NCBI GenBank assembly: GCA_022825895.1
Contig: JAJDVX010000029.1
Span: 25,474 to 89,473 of the forward strand
Origin: Chloroflexota bacterium
GTDB taxonomy: Bacteria > Chloroflexota > UBA11872
DNA length: 64,000 bases
Direction of reading: 5' to 3'
Shown here: positions 17,475-24,944 of the stretch, in pieces
Layout: each line of letters opens with the position of its first letter
Numbering within the stretch: the first letter of the stretch is position 1
Program-made: the position numbers and the translations under genes
Notes under the pieces: model-generated
What the model saw: the letters and a program-made list of their open reading frames with translations, nothing else
Told to the model about the DNA's origin: nothing
Database searches by the model: none

Positions 17475-17760
17475 AGACTCCCTGGACCTCGATTAGCTCC
17501 TACGCCCCCGGTTGCCGGCGCCGCCTGCCGCCGCCCGCAAGCTCCTCGATGTAGAACTCAATCGCCTCCCGAATCAGCCCACACACCTCCGCCCGCGACT
17601 CCCCAACCGCCACACACACCGGCAACTCCGGCATCTGCGCCCAAAGGCTCTACGGCCCCCGCTCAATGCCGAAGGCGTACGTCATCGCCCCACGCATTGC
17701 AGCCCAGCCAGCCTCAGGACACGGTTCCAGGTTCCTTCGCATCCCGATAACAGGTTGGAA
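17475..17760 (-). pseudogene. Decayed HicAB module (hicB relic plus start of hicA relic)
   Basis: The plus strand here aligns with the intact hicB-hicA region (28046-28330) over its length: GACTCCCTGGACCTCGAT, the ATCGCCTCCCGAATCAG stretch, GCACACACCTCCGCC-like, CAACCGCCAC. The reading frame is broken: after MTYAFGIERGP, the analogue of MKYAVVIERGP, there is a TAG, and indels follow. The 17700-17760 part resembles the end of hicA. This is a dead second copy. Confidence 0.7.
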
Positions 17761-17921
17761 TGCGTTCGTGCCACAATGCAGTTGTGGCCTTGGAACGGAC
17801 GGCCCAACCCAATGCGGCGGCGCCGGATTCGCTTGATTGACGGCGAACCCCCGATGGTCAACTGGTCGGCCGCCGGTCATCCTGTGTGGGCGGAGTGCTG
17901 GCACCTCTTGGTTGTGCATTC

Positions 17922-18380
17922 ATGTTAGAAACCGGAAGCGCGGCGCCAGACTTCACCATCACCCTGCTCTCCGGCGAAGAGTTCACCCTTTCCGACCTCC
18001 GGGGATCCAGGGTTGTCCTCTTTTTCTTTCCGGGCGCCTTAACCCCGGGGTGAATGGCCGAGAACGTGGGATTTGGAAAATCCCAGCGGAGGATGGCTGA
18101 CCGTAACGCCGTTGTGGTCGCCATCGGCAGTGCTGAGGAGAGGAAGCTAAGGCGCCTGGCCACGTACTTCAGGTTCTTAAGGATTGACCTGCCCCTGGCC
18201 CATGATGCCGATAGCCGCGTCGGCGCCCTCTACGACCTCGGGCGTGATACCGGGGTGGGAAACCTGCGGGTGACCTACGTCATTGACGAAGAGGGCTTCG
18301 TCGCCGATTTTCACCACAACGAACTATCCATTTCCAGCCACTGGCGCTGGGCGCTGCGCACGCTGGCCGCCGCCCGTTAG
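17922..18380 (+). CDS. Peroxiredoxin (AhpC/Bcp-like) with in-frame TGA at the peroxidatic position, candidate selenoprotein
   Basis: From ATG 17922 the frame reads MLETGSAAPDFTI, then FFFPGALTPG, then TGA (18051-18053, codon 44), then MAENVGFGKSQRRM and on in the same frame to TAG at 18378-18380. In Bcp-type peroxiredoxins the block is F.P..TPGC.....GFRD, so the TGA sits exactly at the peroxidatic Cys. Read as selenocysteine the protein is 152 residues, the usual length. There is no Cys anywhere, so a 1-Sec mechanism is implied. A 7-bp hairpin starts 14 bases after the TGA. The enzyme would reduce peroxides. The alternative is a Cys-to-stop nonsense mutation. No SelA/B/C/D is in the window. 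Confidence 0.8.
18068..18084 (+). promoter_or_regulatory. Candidate bacterial SECIS hairpin
   Basis: GGGATTTGGAAAATCCC forms a perfect 7-bp stem with the 3-base loop GGA. The loop starts 21 bases after the TGA at 18051-18053. Bacterial SECIS elements lie inside the coding region shortly after the UGA (apical loop about 16-37 bases away) and carry G early in the loop; both hold. SelB binding is inferred. Confidence 0.65.
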
Positions 18381-18552
18381 CCAACCGGCGCCTGCGCCGC
18401 CAGTTGGTCAGCGTGCCTGCCCAGGAACGCCGGCCCGGCTTCAGCCGCGGTTCGCCAGCTCCGCCCTCAGCCAGTCGGACCCGCTGCCAGTATCCCGATC
18501 ACAATGACCAAGGCCACCCGGACCAGGAGGATGTAGTCCACCACGCTATTGC

Positions 18553-18628
18553 TCCTGCCGCTGACCTGCGACCCCACCGGGTCGAAGCCGATTAACAGCC
18601 GGCTGCTCTACCACTGAGCTCCTGCGGA
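18553..18628 (-). pseudogene. tRNA-Asn(GTT)-like relic
   Basis: The minus strand begins TCCGCAGGAGCTCAGTGG and has a good D arm and a good anticodon arm (GCCGG, loop CTGTTAA, TCGGC; anticodon GTT). After it the variable/T region is disrupted: about 14 extra bases and no normal TTC loop. The acceptor 3' strand pairs with two mismatches. Probably a tRNA-Asn pseudogene; the rest of the 18381-18683 spacer shows nothing. Confidence 0.55.
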
Positions 18629-18683
18629 GCACCCGGGAAGCATGGCCGCGGATCGAATTGTCCTTATCGTAAACGAGCTCCGA

Positions 18684-19412
18684 TCATGAAAACTCGCGCG
18701 TTATCAATTCAGGCAATTCCTTGACACTGGGTATGACGTGCGTGTGTCGATACTTGCCCCAGGCATCGACCGGTCTGGGCCCGCTCAGTACGCCAACAAC
18801 ACCGCGACATCCCGCATTGTGGCCTTCCAGCATATCGGCTGGCGTGTCGCCGATTTTGACAACCTCGTGCACGCTCTGAATATTCAAATGAGTCATAGCG
18901 TGGAAAATCATGAATGGCGCCGGTCGTCCGATTTGTCCGGGGATATGCTCCACGTCCACGGCGATGTCCACCAGCCCGTCGATCACCCAGCCGAGGCTGT
19001 CCATGATTGCCTCGGTTATGGCACGATGAAAGCCGGTATTAGTGGCGACCTTGATGTCATGTTCCTGGCACCAGCGAAATGTGTCGGTGGCTCCAGGCAC
19101 TTCTCTGACCTCCCTGCGATAGTGCTCGATCATGAGCTCCTCGTAACGGTCAAAGACCTTCTTCGCCTCTTCGTAAGTATCAAGAGTTCTTGTTTTGTCA
19201 AAATCTTCAATGTCGATTCTGTCTCCTCTCGACCGCGCAATGAGAAACTGGTAAAGATGAATCTTGTTCGTTCCCATGTGCAGCAGGATCTCATCTGGTG
19301 TCGTGTCGAGATTATGTTCCTGCGCAGCTTCGTACAGGCAGTCTCTCACGCCAGTGTCATCATGCACCGTCGTCCCGGAGAGGTCGAACATGACCATGCC
19401 GATCTTGCTCAT
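18684..19412 (-). CDS. Phosphonatase-like HAD hydrolase (PhnX-related)
   Basis: 242 residues. Motif I is FDLSGTTVHDDTGV, in the D.x.G.T.V.D form of phosphonoacetaldehyde hydrolase relatives; motif II is NTGFH; the Asp motif IV is VKIGDTPADMLEGHNAG. PhnX uses a Lys in a cap domain to form a Schiff base; no convincing equivalent Lys is visible, so this fits the 'phosphonatase-like' group better than PhnX itself. That group is often found with phosphonate-linked alcohol dehydrogenases, as here: the ADH stop at 19444 is 31 bases upstream. A strong AGGAAGG site precedes the ATG. Phosphonate cleavage is inferred. Confidence 0.82.
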   Translation of the reverse strand: MSKIGMVMFDLSGTTVHDDTGVRDCLYEAAQEHNLDTTPDEILLHMGTNKIHLYQFLIARSRGDRIDIEDFDKTRTLDTYEEAKKVFDRYEELMIEHYRREVREVPGATDTFRWCQEHDIKVATNTGFHRAITEAIMDSLGWVIDGLVDIAVDVEHIPGQIGRPAPFMIFHAMTHLNIQSVHEVVKIGDTPADMLEGHNAGCRGVVGVLSGPRPVDAWGKYRHTHVIPSVKELPELITREFS

Positions 19413-19443
19413 TGGCTCACACCTTCCTGCATGTATGAGTGGC

Positions 19444-20568
19444 TCACGCTTTCACGATAGGCCGCATTCCCTCGTGCGTCTCCAGCGATTCGAGCGCGGC
19501 GGTCACGCCTTCGGCGGTGAGTGGGAATGCTGGGCCGGCGAGTCTCTTGTACGGATATCGGTGGCGGCTTCGGTAGACCAGGTCCAGCGCTCGACCCAGG
19601 TACCGGGAGTCGTAGTTGTGGAGGCCCGCGATTGTGAGGCATTTGGTAATCACATCGTGTGAGGCAAGCATGAAGTTGTCGTCGGGGTACAAGGCTCCTT
19701 GCATGAGATAGCGCCCGCCGATGCGCAGCATCTTGACTCCCAACGGTATAACGCTGGCGAAACCGGTCACTTCAACGACCACGTCCGCGCCGCGACCGCC
19801 GGTCAGATCGTTCACCTTGAGGACAAGCCCTTCTTCATCGTACTGGCCGGCGTTGATGACATGGTCGGCACCGAATGCACTGGCGATCGCTAGTCGCTTG
19901 TCGAGTACGTCGATCGTGATGACTTGTCCGGCGCCTTGCTCCTTGGCGATGGCTGCGGCATAGATCCCCAACATACCCGCACCCTGGATCACGACGTTCT
20001 CGCCCGGCTTCAAACCGATCGTCGCAAGACCCGCAGTCACGGTGGCCGCGGCGCACATCAAAGGTGACGCCTCTTCGTCGGACATATCATCTGGAATTCT
20101 GAACACGCTTGTGCCGGGTCTAACGTAAACATATTCGCCGAATGTTCCCGCGAAATGCGGCGGTACGTCGCTATGTGCATGTCCGTACTTGAAAAGGCTA
20201 AGGCACTTCTGTGGTAGATCATATATCCGGCAAAAGCTGCAGCCGCCGCAATTGGCCATGATGCTCCAGGTTATTCGGTCACCCTCGGACAGGCTATGAC
20301 CGGCAGTATCGGTTCTAACGTTCGGCCCGAGTTGCACGATTGTTCCCAGCCCTTCGTGCCCCAAGACGGTTGGCGCTGGGAAGGGTCGCCGGCCTCGCCA
20401 GCTATGCACATCAGAGCCGCATACCGTTGCCATCGTCGTCTTGACCAGAATCGCTCCAGGCTCCAGTTCTTGCGGCAACGGGAAACTGCGTTCTTCCAGT
20501 GCTTCTCCAACACCCATGAAAAGCACGACTTTGCCCATCGGCTGCGCCACGTCAACGCCTCCGTTCAT
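19444..20568 (-). CDS. Zinc-binding alcohol dehydrogenase, phosphonate-locus type
   Basis: About 374 residues from ATG 20568; GTG 20613 and ATG 20538 are alternatives. The catalytic zinc motif CGSDVHSWRG and GHEGLGTIV are at the N-terminus, structural-zinc cysteines in NCGGCSFCRIYDLPQKC, and the cofactor site in VIQGAGMLGIYAAAIAKEQGA with Asp at the end of the next strand, so NAD is likely. Such MDR enzymes recur beside phosphonatase-like hydrolases (the HpnZ-type group), where an alcohol of a phosphonate or its aldehyde is oxidised. It forms a pair with the HAD gene 31 bases downstream. Confidence 0.85.
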   Translation of the reverse strand: MNGGVDVAQPMGKVVLFMGVGEALEERSFPLPQELEPGAILVKTTMATVCGSDVHSWRGRRPFPAPTVLGHEGLGTIVQLGPNVRTDTAGHSLSEGDRITWSIMANCGGCSFCRIYDLPQKCLSLFKYGHAHSDVPPHFAGTFGEYVYVRPGTSVFRIPDDMSDEEASPLMCAAATVTAGLATIGLKPGENVVIQGAGMLGIYAAAIAKEQGAGQVITIDVLDKRLAIASAFGADHVINAGQYDEEGLVLKVNDLTGGRGADVVVEVTGFASVIPLGVKMLRIGGRYLMQGALYPDDNFMLASHDVITKCLTIAGLHNYDSRYLGRALDLVYRSRHRYPYKRLAGPAFPLTAEGVTAALESLETHEGMRPIVKA

Positions 20569-20634
20569 CCCGTAAGGCTTTGTAGATAGAGCATAGGTGT
20601 TTCCAGCTGGCACTCATAGTGAGGCTAGACCCGG

Positions 20635-20880
20635 TTATTTGGACAGCTGCCACGTACCGGCGGTGCCAGTCCATGATCGCCACCCGGTAGAGAAACCCCC
20701 GGGCCATGGGCAGGTAGGTGCGCTGCCCACACCTGGTTGGGCCAGGTGATCCTGCGTCCGGTGATCGGCCGCACGAGCGGCCAGGAAACGGTTCACCACG
20801 TGCATGGTGGTCCGTGTAAGACTGAATTGCGAACTTTCCGATGGGAAGTTCCTATCTGAGGAGTCGATCAGGCGACAAGA
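20635..20880 (-). pseudogene. IS3-family transposase relic with possible IS end
   Basis: On the minus strand, in shifted frames, one reads PITGRRITWPNQVWAADLTY and then LPMARGFLYRVAIMDW, the start of the integrase core of IS3-family OrfB (typically VWAADITYIPMARGFLYLVAIMDW). Nothing else of the transposase remains. The stretch 20815-20845 (TGTAAGACTGAATTGCGAAC) is repeated at 21979-21998 in the same orientation, perhaps an IS end. The rest of the 20569-20926 spacer shows no gene. Confidence 0.7.
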
Positions 20881-20926
20881 CGAGCCCATGCCGCGTCTGG
20901 GGTCGACTTCGGGGGATTCTGGGCGC

Positions 20927-21727
20927 TCATTCAGTCATAGCCTCCTTGATGGCGGCGAGCTGGTCGCCGGTGATTCCAGCGTCTCGCAGGTAGCCCTCGA
21001 CGCCTCCGTACATCCTGTCGAGGTGGTCGAGGGTTATTTGCATGCTGTGAGGATGGCAGACATCGTTCTGATAATCCCGCCAAGTGTATTCTTCAGGATT
21101 CACGTCAGGACTGTCTTTGTAGTAGCGCCGCACCAGATACTGCGCGGTGAGGCCATAGTCCTCGATGATGGTCTCGCGAGGAACGCCACAGATATCCAGC
21201 ACGAATGCGGCAGAGATTCCGGCCCTGTCCTTGCCCGCGTTACAGTGGACGAGGACGGGGAGACCGCTCGGGCTGGCAAGAATCGAGAATATCTGGTGGA
21301 GGATGTGCTTTCTCTGTTCGAGTATGTAGCAGTACGCCCTGCCCCGCCGCTCAGCAGGGTCCTCAATTCCGTCGATCACCTCCCTACCCTCGAGGTCCAC
21401 GTCGCCTGCCATGTTCTGATGGTAGTAGGTGACGGCCTCATTGCCAATGAAGGGGCTCGTCCTGAACTGCAGGTCGCTGCTGCGGCGCAGGTCGATGATG
21501 TTTTGGATGCCGTATTCGAGCAGAGTGTTTACGCCCGCGGGGCTGAGATCCGCCAAGGTGTCCGACCGTAGGTACTTACCCCAGCGGGTCATCCTGCCGT
21601 CGCGGGTCTCGTATCCTCCGAGGTCGCGGACGTTGTATGCGCCCTCGACATCGAGGGCGCGCACGTGTTCAGTGTGCTTGGTCATGGATGGGTCACTCCC
21701 CGTGATCGGCGCAGTCTTCTCCGGCAT
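20927..21727 (-). CDS. Protein tyrosine/serine phosphatase (Y_phosphatase3 type)
   Basis: 266 residues. The P-loop signature is VHCNAGKDRAG (C-x5-R) near residue 165; the N-terminal YNVRDLGGYETRDG and YLRSDTLADLSPAG, IIDLRR are the conserved front half of the family. It would dephosphorylate phosphotyrosine, phosphoserine or phosphoinositide-like substrates in the cytoplasm. The gene stands between two copies of a short direct repeat and next to IS3 remains, so it may have been inserted into the phosphonate-like gene group. Its role there is unknown. Confidence 0.87.
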   Translation of the reverse strand: MPEKTAPITGSDPSMTKHTEHVRALDVEGAYNVRDLGGYETRDGRMTRWGKYLRSDTLADLSPAGVNTLLEYGIQNIIDLRRSSDLQFRTSPFIGNEAVTYYHQNMAGDVDLEGREVIDGIEDPAERRGRAYCYILEQRKHILHQIFSILASPSGLPVLVHCNAGKDRAGISAAFVLDICGVPRETIIEDYGLTAQYLVRRYYKDSPDVNPEEYTWRDYQNDVCHPHSMQITLDHLDRMYGGVEGYLRDAGITGDQLAAIKEAMTE

Positions 21728-21974
21728 ACCTTCGACCTAGCGTTTGTTTGAAGTGGTCACTATTGGGCCTCCCCGGTTGGTGGTGCTCAATGATAGAGTA
21801 CATTGTGAGCCGGCGTCCTATCAGAACACACGACAACTAGCGCAATAGGCGCCAACCGTGAGAGGCAACATCTGAGGGAGCGCAAACGCACCAGCCATTC
21901 CTGAAAGGGTGGGGACAGTCGCACACCATTGCTGAGGAAATTCGAGCCTCGGCAGGTCTTAGCTATGAACATGT

Positions 21975-22030
21975 GGGCCGTGTAAGACTGAATTGTGAGC
22001 TTCTCGGTGGGAGGTTGCTCTGTGAGGACT
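21975..22030. repeat. Direct repeat, second copy of the element at 20813-20870
   Basis: GTGTAAGACTGAATTGTGAG, then a CTTC/GGTGGGA(G)GTT segment and TGAGGA, matches 20813-20870 with a few changes and in the same orientation. The two copies bracket the tyrosine phosphatase gene. The remaining 21728-21974 spacer shows no convincing gene. Confidence 0.65.
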
Positions 22031-22053
22031 GCGCGTTCCGGCAGTGGGCAGAG

Positions 22054-23124
22054 CTACCCAAAGTCCTCCCTGAGCATCTCAGCCGCCAGGGCCTCATTCC
22101 TGAGCTTCAAGTACGCCTCGTCCAGCGGGATATCGGCAGCGCTTCCCGGCGCGAAACCGCAGTCCGGGTGCAGCATTAGGCGCTCGGGCGCGACGTATTG
22201 GGCGGCCCGCCTGACGCGGGCGGCAATCTCGTCTGGCGTGTCGATGTGGCTGCTGCGGCAGTCGACGCATCCCAGACCGATATCGAAGCGTTCTGGTAGG
22301 TCGCGCAATACGGCGAAGTCGCCCGCCGCCGGTATCGCAAACTCCAGCATGAGAATATCGACCTTGAGACGGGACAAGGCTGGAAGAATCGGCTCGTATC
22401 CACCCTCGCCGACCCATCCTGCGCGACCCTTATTGCGCCGACACAGGTGGATTGCCAACCGAACTCCGTCTACTCCCGTGACGACGCGGTTCAGTAAGTC
22501 GACGCAGTACGCCAACTCGGCCTGCGGATCGTCGTATCCCGCCCGCACCTTCGGGTCCACGAACAGGCACAGGTGAGGGTCGTCAAATTGCGCTATCGTT
22601 ACCCCTTCGTCGCGTATGGCTTCCAACTCTTGCCGAAGCACGGGCACCAGCGCCTCTGTGAAGTCACGTCGATTGGGATACGCGGCACTTGACAGTTCGG
22701 GGTCCCACATCCGTTCACCTAACAGGTATGGCGAAGGTATGGCGACCTTGACATCGCGTCCCGTATGTAGTTTGAGAAACCGTGCCTCCCTCGCCAGCAG
22801 GCCGGGATTTGCGACTTCGATTTTCGAAGTGACGACGTGCCACGTCTGGCGCTGTCCGAGGACTTCCTTGATGGACAGGTCAAAACCGCTGCAGATATCC
22901 GCAATCACCCCGACGTATGACTTTCTACGCCATTCCCCGTCGGAAATAATGTCGATGCCGGCAAGCTCCTGCATCTGCGCGACGTATGGGATGGCGGAGT
23001 CCATCATCCGCCGAAAATCGCCCGAAGAGCCGCCCCCTTCGACCTGTGATTCAATCAGGTCTCGCACGTATTGAGGTCGCGGCATCGAGCCGACGACGGT
23101 GGTTGGGAACAGACCTCGTTCCAT
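22054..23124 (-). CDS. MetE-like cobalamin-independent methionine synthase family II protein
   Basis: 356 residues from ATG 23124 (TTG 23139 would overlap the previous gene). This is a single barrel like the MetE C-terminal domain: TTVVGSMPRP at the start, DGEWRR, QFDDPHL, and the zinc ligands as IHLC (His, Cys), LEFA (Glu) and HPDCGF (Cys). MetE moves a methyl group from methyl-tetrahydrofolate to a zinc-bound thiol. Short stand-alone members lack the N-terminal barrel and most have unknown acceptors. It starts seven bases after the nucleotidyltransferase stop, so the two are translationally linked. Confidence 0.87.
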   Translation of the reverse strand: MERGLFPTTVVGSMPRPQYVRDLIESQVEGGGSSGDFRRMMDSAIPYVAQMQELAGIDIISDGEWRRKSYVGVIADICSGFDLSIKEVLGQRQTWHVVTSKIEVANPGLLAREARFLKLHTGRDVKVAIPSPYLLGERMWDPELSSAAYPNRRDFTEALVPVLRQELEAIRDEGVTIAQFDDPHLCLFVDPKVRAGYDDPQAELAYCVDLLNRVVTGVDGVRLAIHLCRRNKGRAGWVGEGGYEPILPALSRLKVDILMLEFAIPAAGDFAVLRDLPERFDIGLGCVDCRSSHIDTPDEIAARVRRAAQYVAPERLMLHPDCGFAPGSAADIPLDEAYLKLRNEALAAEMLREDFG

Positions 23125-23131
23125 GTGGCGT

Positions 23132-23953
23132 TCAGGCAAGATGTCGTGCGTTTTCGCTGTTCGTCGTCAGACGTGGCTCAGGTACAGGTTTGTTCGCAAA
23201 CCGCATCCAGTCGGCCGTGGCTAGGTGGTAGTCCTGGATGTTGTCGACTTCATGATAGTCACCGGGGACTGCGACGCAGTGTACCGGGACTCCATTTCTG
23301 ATCATCCGTTCGAGTAGATGAATGACATACGCCATGCGGAAGGGCCTGCCATCGTCGATGACTTGCTCGTCGCCAAGTTCGGCGTGCAGTTCGTCGTAGA
23401 AGTGCAGAAACTGAGAAGCTCCCTCGGCCGTCATCTTGAGAACGCCCGAATACTCTCCGGATGCCTCGTGCGGCTTGATCGTCCGTGAGACCTCGACCAC
23501 GCGGTCGCCGTCCGCGAGAATCTTCTCGGCGTCCGACTCCGGGTGCATACTCCGAAACGCATACCGTTCACGCCAACGAGTGTCCATGACAAGCGTAATG
23601 TCGTGTGGCGAATCCTGAAGCGCCTTCACGGCGCCGCCACGGTACAGCGTATCGGTGTATGTCGCATAGAAACCGCGGGCCATGTGTTCACGAGCACAGA
23701 CAAGGGAAGCGAGGATGTTAGTCGTGGACCAGGCGGGATTTTCCACATAAGTGAGATGTGGGTAGGCGTCCCGAACCACGTCCATGAGATACCCGCCTAC
23801 GAAGACAATCCGGTCCAGACCATGCTGTCGAAACGCACGTAGCGTCCAATCCAGAATTCTGGCGCCCGCGAATTCAGTAAAGCACTTTGGTTGCGACGCG
23901 GTGAAGGGCATAAGGCGTGCGCCCCGTCCGGCCCCGAGGAGGATGACCTTCAT
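23132..23953 (-). CDS. Nucleotidyltransferase (LicC/phosphocholine cytidylyltransferase-like)
   Basis: 273 residues. The N-terminal LGAGRGARLMPFTASQPKCF is the NTP-binding motif of sugar-phosphate and phosphocholine nucleotidyltransferases. YADTL-like TYTDTLYRGG carries the metal Asp, and WSTTNILASLVCARE and EYSGVLKM follow. LicC-like enzymes activate phosphocholine or aminoethylphosphonate with CTP for transfer to surface polymers. The first gene of a minus-strand group that continues with the MetE-like gene. The phosphonate link is inferred from the downstream HAD and ADH genes. Confidence 0.82.
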   Translation of the reverse strand: MKVILLGAGRGARLMPFTASQPKCFTEFAGARILDWTLRAFRQHGLDRIVFVGGYLMDVVRDAYPHLTYVENPAWSTTNILASLVCAREHMARGFYATYTDTLYRGGAVKALQDSPHDITLVMDTRWRERYAFRSMHPESDAEKILADGDRVVEVSRTIKPHEASGEYSGVLKMTAEGASQFLHFYDELHAELGDEQVIDDGRPFRMAYVIHLLERMIRNGVPVHCVAVPGDYHEVDNIQDYHLATADWMRFANKPVPEPRLTTNSENARHLA

Positions 23954-24027
23954 GCCTCTGCGTTGCTACGTATTGCTGCTTCCCGCTCAGACTACCGCGC
24001 CGACCCTGCGACCGCCCTGGAGGGTGA

Positions 24028-24102
24028 TGGCGGACCGCACGGGACCCGAACCCCAACCTCCACAATGCAAGCGCGGCGCCCTTCCGCCTGACCCACCGGC
24101 CC
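24028..24102 (-). pseudogene. tRNA-Ala(TGC)-like gene, probably decayed
   Basis: The minus strand can fold as a tRNA with anticodon loop CTTGCAT (anticodon TGC), acceptor GGGCCGG pairing with GCGGTCC (last pair G-G), G3-U70 and an encoded CCA. The D stem (GGTC/GGGC) and T stem each have mismatches and one base seems missing in the variable loop. Probably a pseudogene, though a divergent functional tRNA is not excluded. Confidence 0.5.
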
Positions 24103-24158
24103 TCAGGCACGTTCCGGTCAACTCCCCCTGAACCACCGCGACCACCCGTCCCACATGA

Positions 24159-24204
24159 GGGGTGACCTGGGGATGACATGGGGGCACACGGGGGCATGTG
24201 GGGG
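24159..24204 (+). repeat. Five G-runs at 10-base spacing (G-quadruplex-capable)
   Basis: Five runs of four or five G (24159, 24169, 24180, 24190, 24200) separated by six or seven bases, forming an imperfect 10-11 base tandem repeat. It lies in the 23954-24287 spacer between the tRNA-Ala-like relic and the operator of the antitoxin gene. No gene is seen in the spacer. Confidence 0.6.
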
Positions 24205-24287
24205 CAATGGCCGCTGTTGGCGATGCAACGTCACCGTCAGCCAGCCGGGCGAGGCCTGAATAGTCGGATCAGGGTCCCTTCGCAGGG

Positions 24288-24305
24288 TGTACGGTATATC
24301 GTACA
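24288..24305. promoter_or_regulatory. Palindromic operator in front of toxin relic/antitoxin
   Basis: TGTACGGTATATCGTACA is an 18-base palindrome with one mismatched pair. It is 8 bases upstream of the toxin-relic ATG (24314), where type II TA regulators bind, and is well placed for autoregulation by the HTH antitoxin. Confidence 0.6.
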
Positions 24306-24313
24306 GTGCGGCC

Positions 24314-24391
24314 ATGGTCACAATCCTGCGGAGCGTGGCGTTTGACCGATGGCTGAGAAGTATCGAAAGTTCGATGCATCGGACTACATAA
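24314..24391 (+). pseudogene. RelE/Gp49-type toxin remnant, first ~16 codons
   Basis: MVTILRSVAFDRWLR is a good match for the N-terminus of Gp49/HigB-like toxins (ILRT..FD.WL). After this the frame runs into the antitoxin sequence out of phase and stops at 24391. The antitoxin ATG (24349) overlaps it. The toxin body has been deleted, joining its start to the antitoxin. Confidence 0.6.
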
Positions 24392-24705
24392 AGACCGCCG
24401 AGGATGCGCAAGGGCTTCTCCGAGCGGCGACGGAGGAAGATGTCGGGGACGGCGTCGTGATTCGTGCTGCCCTCAGGCACGTCGCTCGAACCCACAACAT
24501 GAGCGCGCTCGCTCGTGACACCGGGCTAAACCGGGGCAATCTCTACGAGGCGCTCTCTGAAGACGGCAACCCCACCCTCGCAACCCTGCTCAAGATCACC
24601 CGCGCCCTGGGCCTAAGGCTGCGTCTCGAGCCTGTCCAGAATTCCGCTAAAGCCGGGCAACCGTCCAAGCCGCCCAATCTCACGGCCGAGTCCACGGAAA
24701 CCTAA
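24349..24705 (+). CDS. HTH addiction-module antitoxin, toxin lost
   Basis: 118 residues of the probable addiction-module antidote family: KFDASDYIKTAEDAQGLLRA, a central region GVVIRAALRHVARTHNMSALARD, and the helix-turn-helix TGLNRGNLYEALSEDGNPTLATLLKITRALGLRL. The last ~25 residues are low complexity. The partner toxin normally precedes it; only the first codons remain. It may persist as a repressor acting on the palindrome at 24288. The downstream end touches the GNAT fragment. Confidence 0.87.
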   Translation: MAEKYRKFDASDYIKTAEDAQGLLRAATEEDVGDGVVIRAALRHVARTHNMSALARDTGLNRGNLYEALSEDGNPTLATLLKITRALGLRLRLEPVQNSAKAGQPSKPPNLTAESTET

Positions 24706-24892
24706 CCTCGCCCACCTCCATCGCCAGCGGCTCCCCAAACAGCGACGCTCGCAACGACGCCTCCGTCGCCACCACCTCATGCGTCAACTTTCCGTACGCC
24801 GCCAGGTCCCAAATCAACCCCATCAACCGCGGCACGTCCTCCTCCGCAGCTGGCCGTATCGTGAACCCGGAATCTTCCGGCACTGCCTTCAC
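24706..24892 (-). pseudogene. GNAT acetyltransferase fragment
   Basis: The first ~55 residues (VPEDSGFTIRPA, LMGLIWDLA, THEVVATEASLRASLFGEP) match the start of the GNAT gene at 14462-14995 almost exactly, and so does about 50 bases of upstream DNA. The copy stops at FGEPLAME, before the acetyl-CoA motif. It is a dead partial duplicate about 10 kb from the intact gene. Confidence 0.8.
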
Positions 24893-24944
24893 CGTCCGTG
24901 TGTCCCTTCAGAGCTCCGCAGCCTCGCCACTCTACTCTTCGTCC

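Noticed and set aside
18054..18380. A 108-residue gene starting at ATG 18054
   Set aside because: The upstream frame from 17922 is the missing peroxiredoxin N-terminus in the same frame; 18054 is the codon just after the TGA.
21787..21972. 61-residue ORF on the minus strand
   Set aside because: No recognisable domain, no ribosome binding site, and it lies between repeat copies in a relic-rich spacer.
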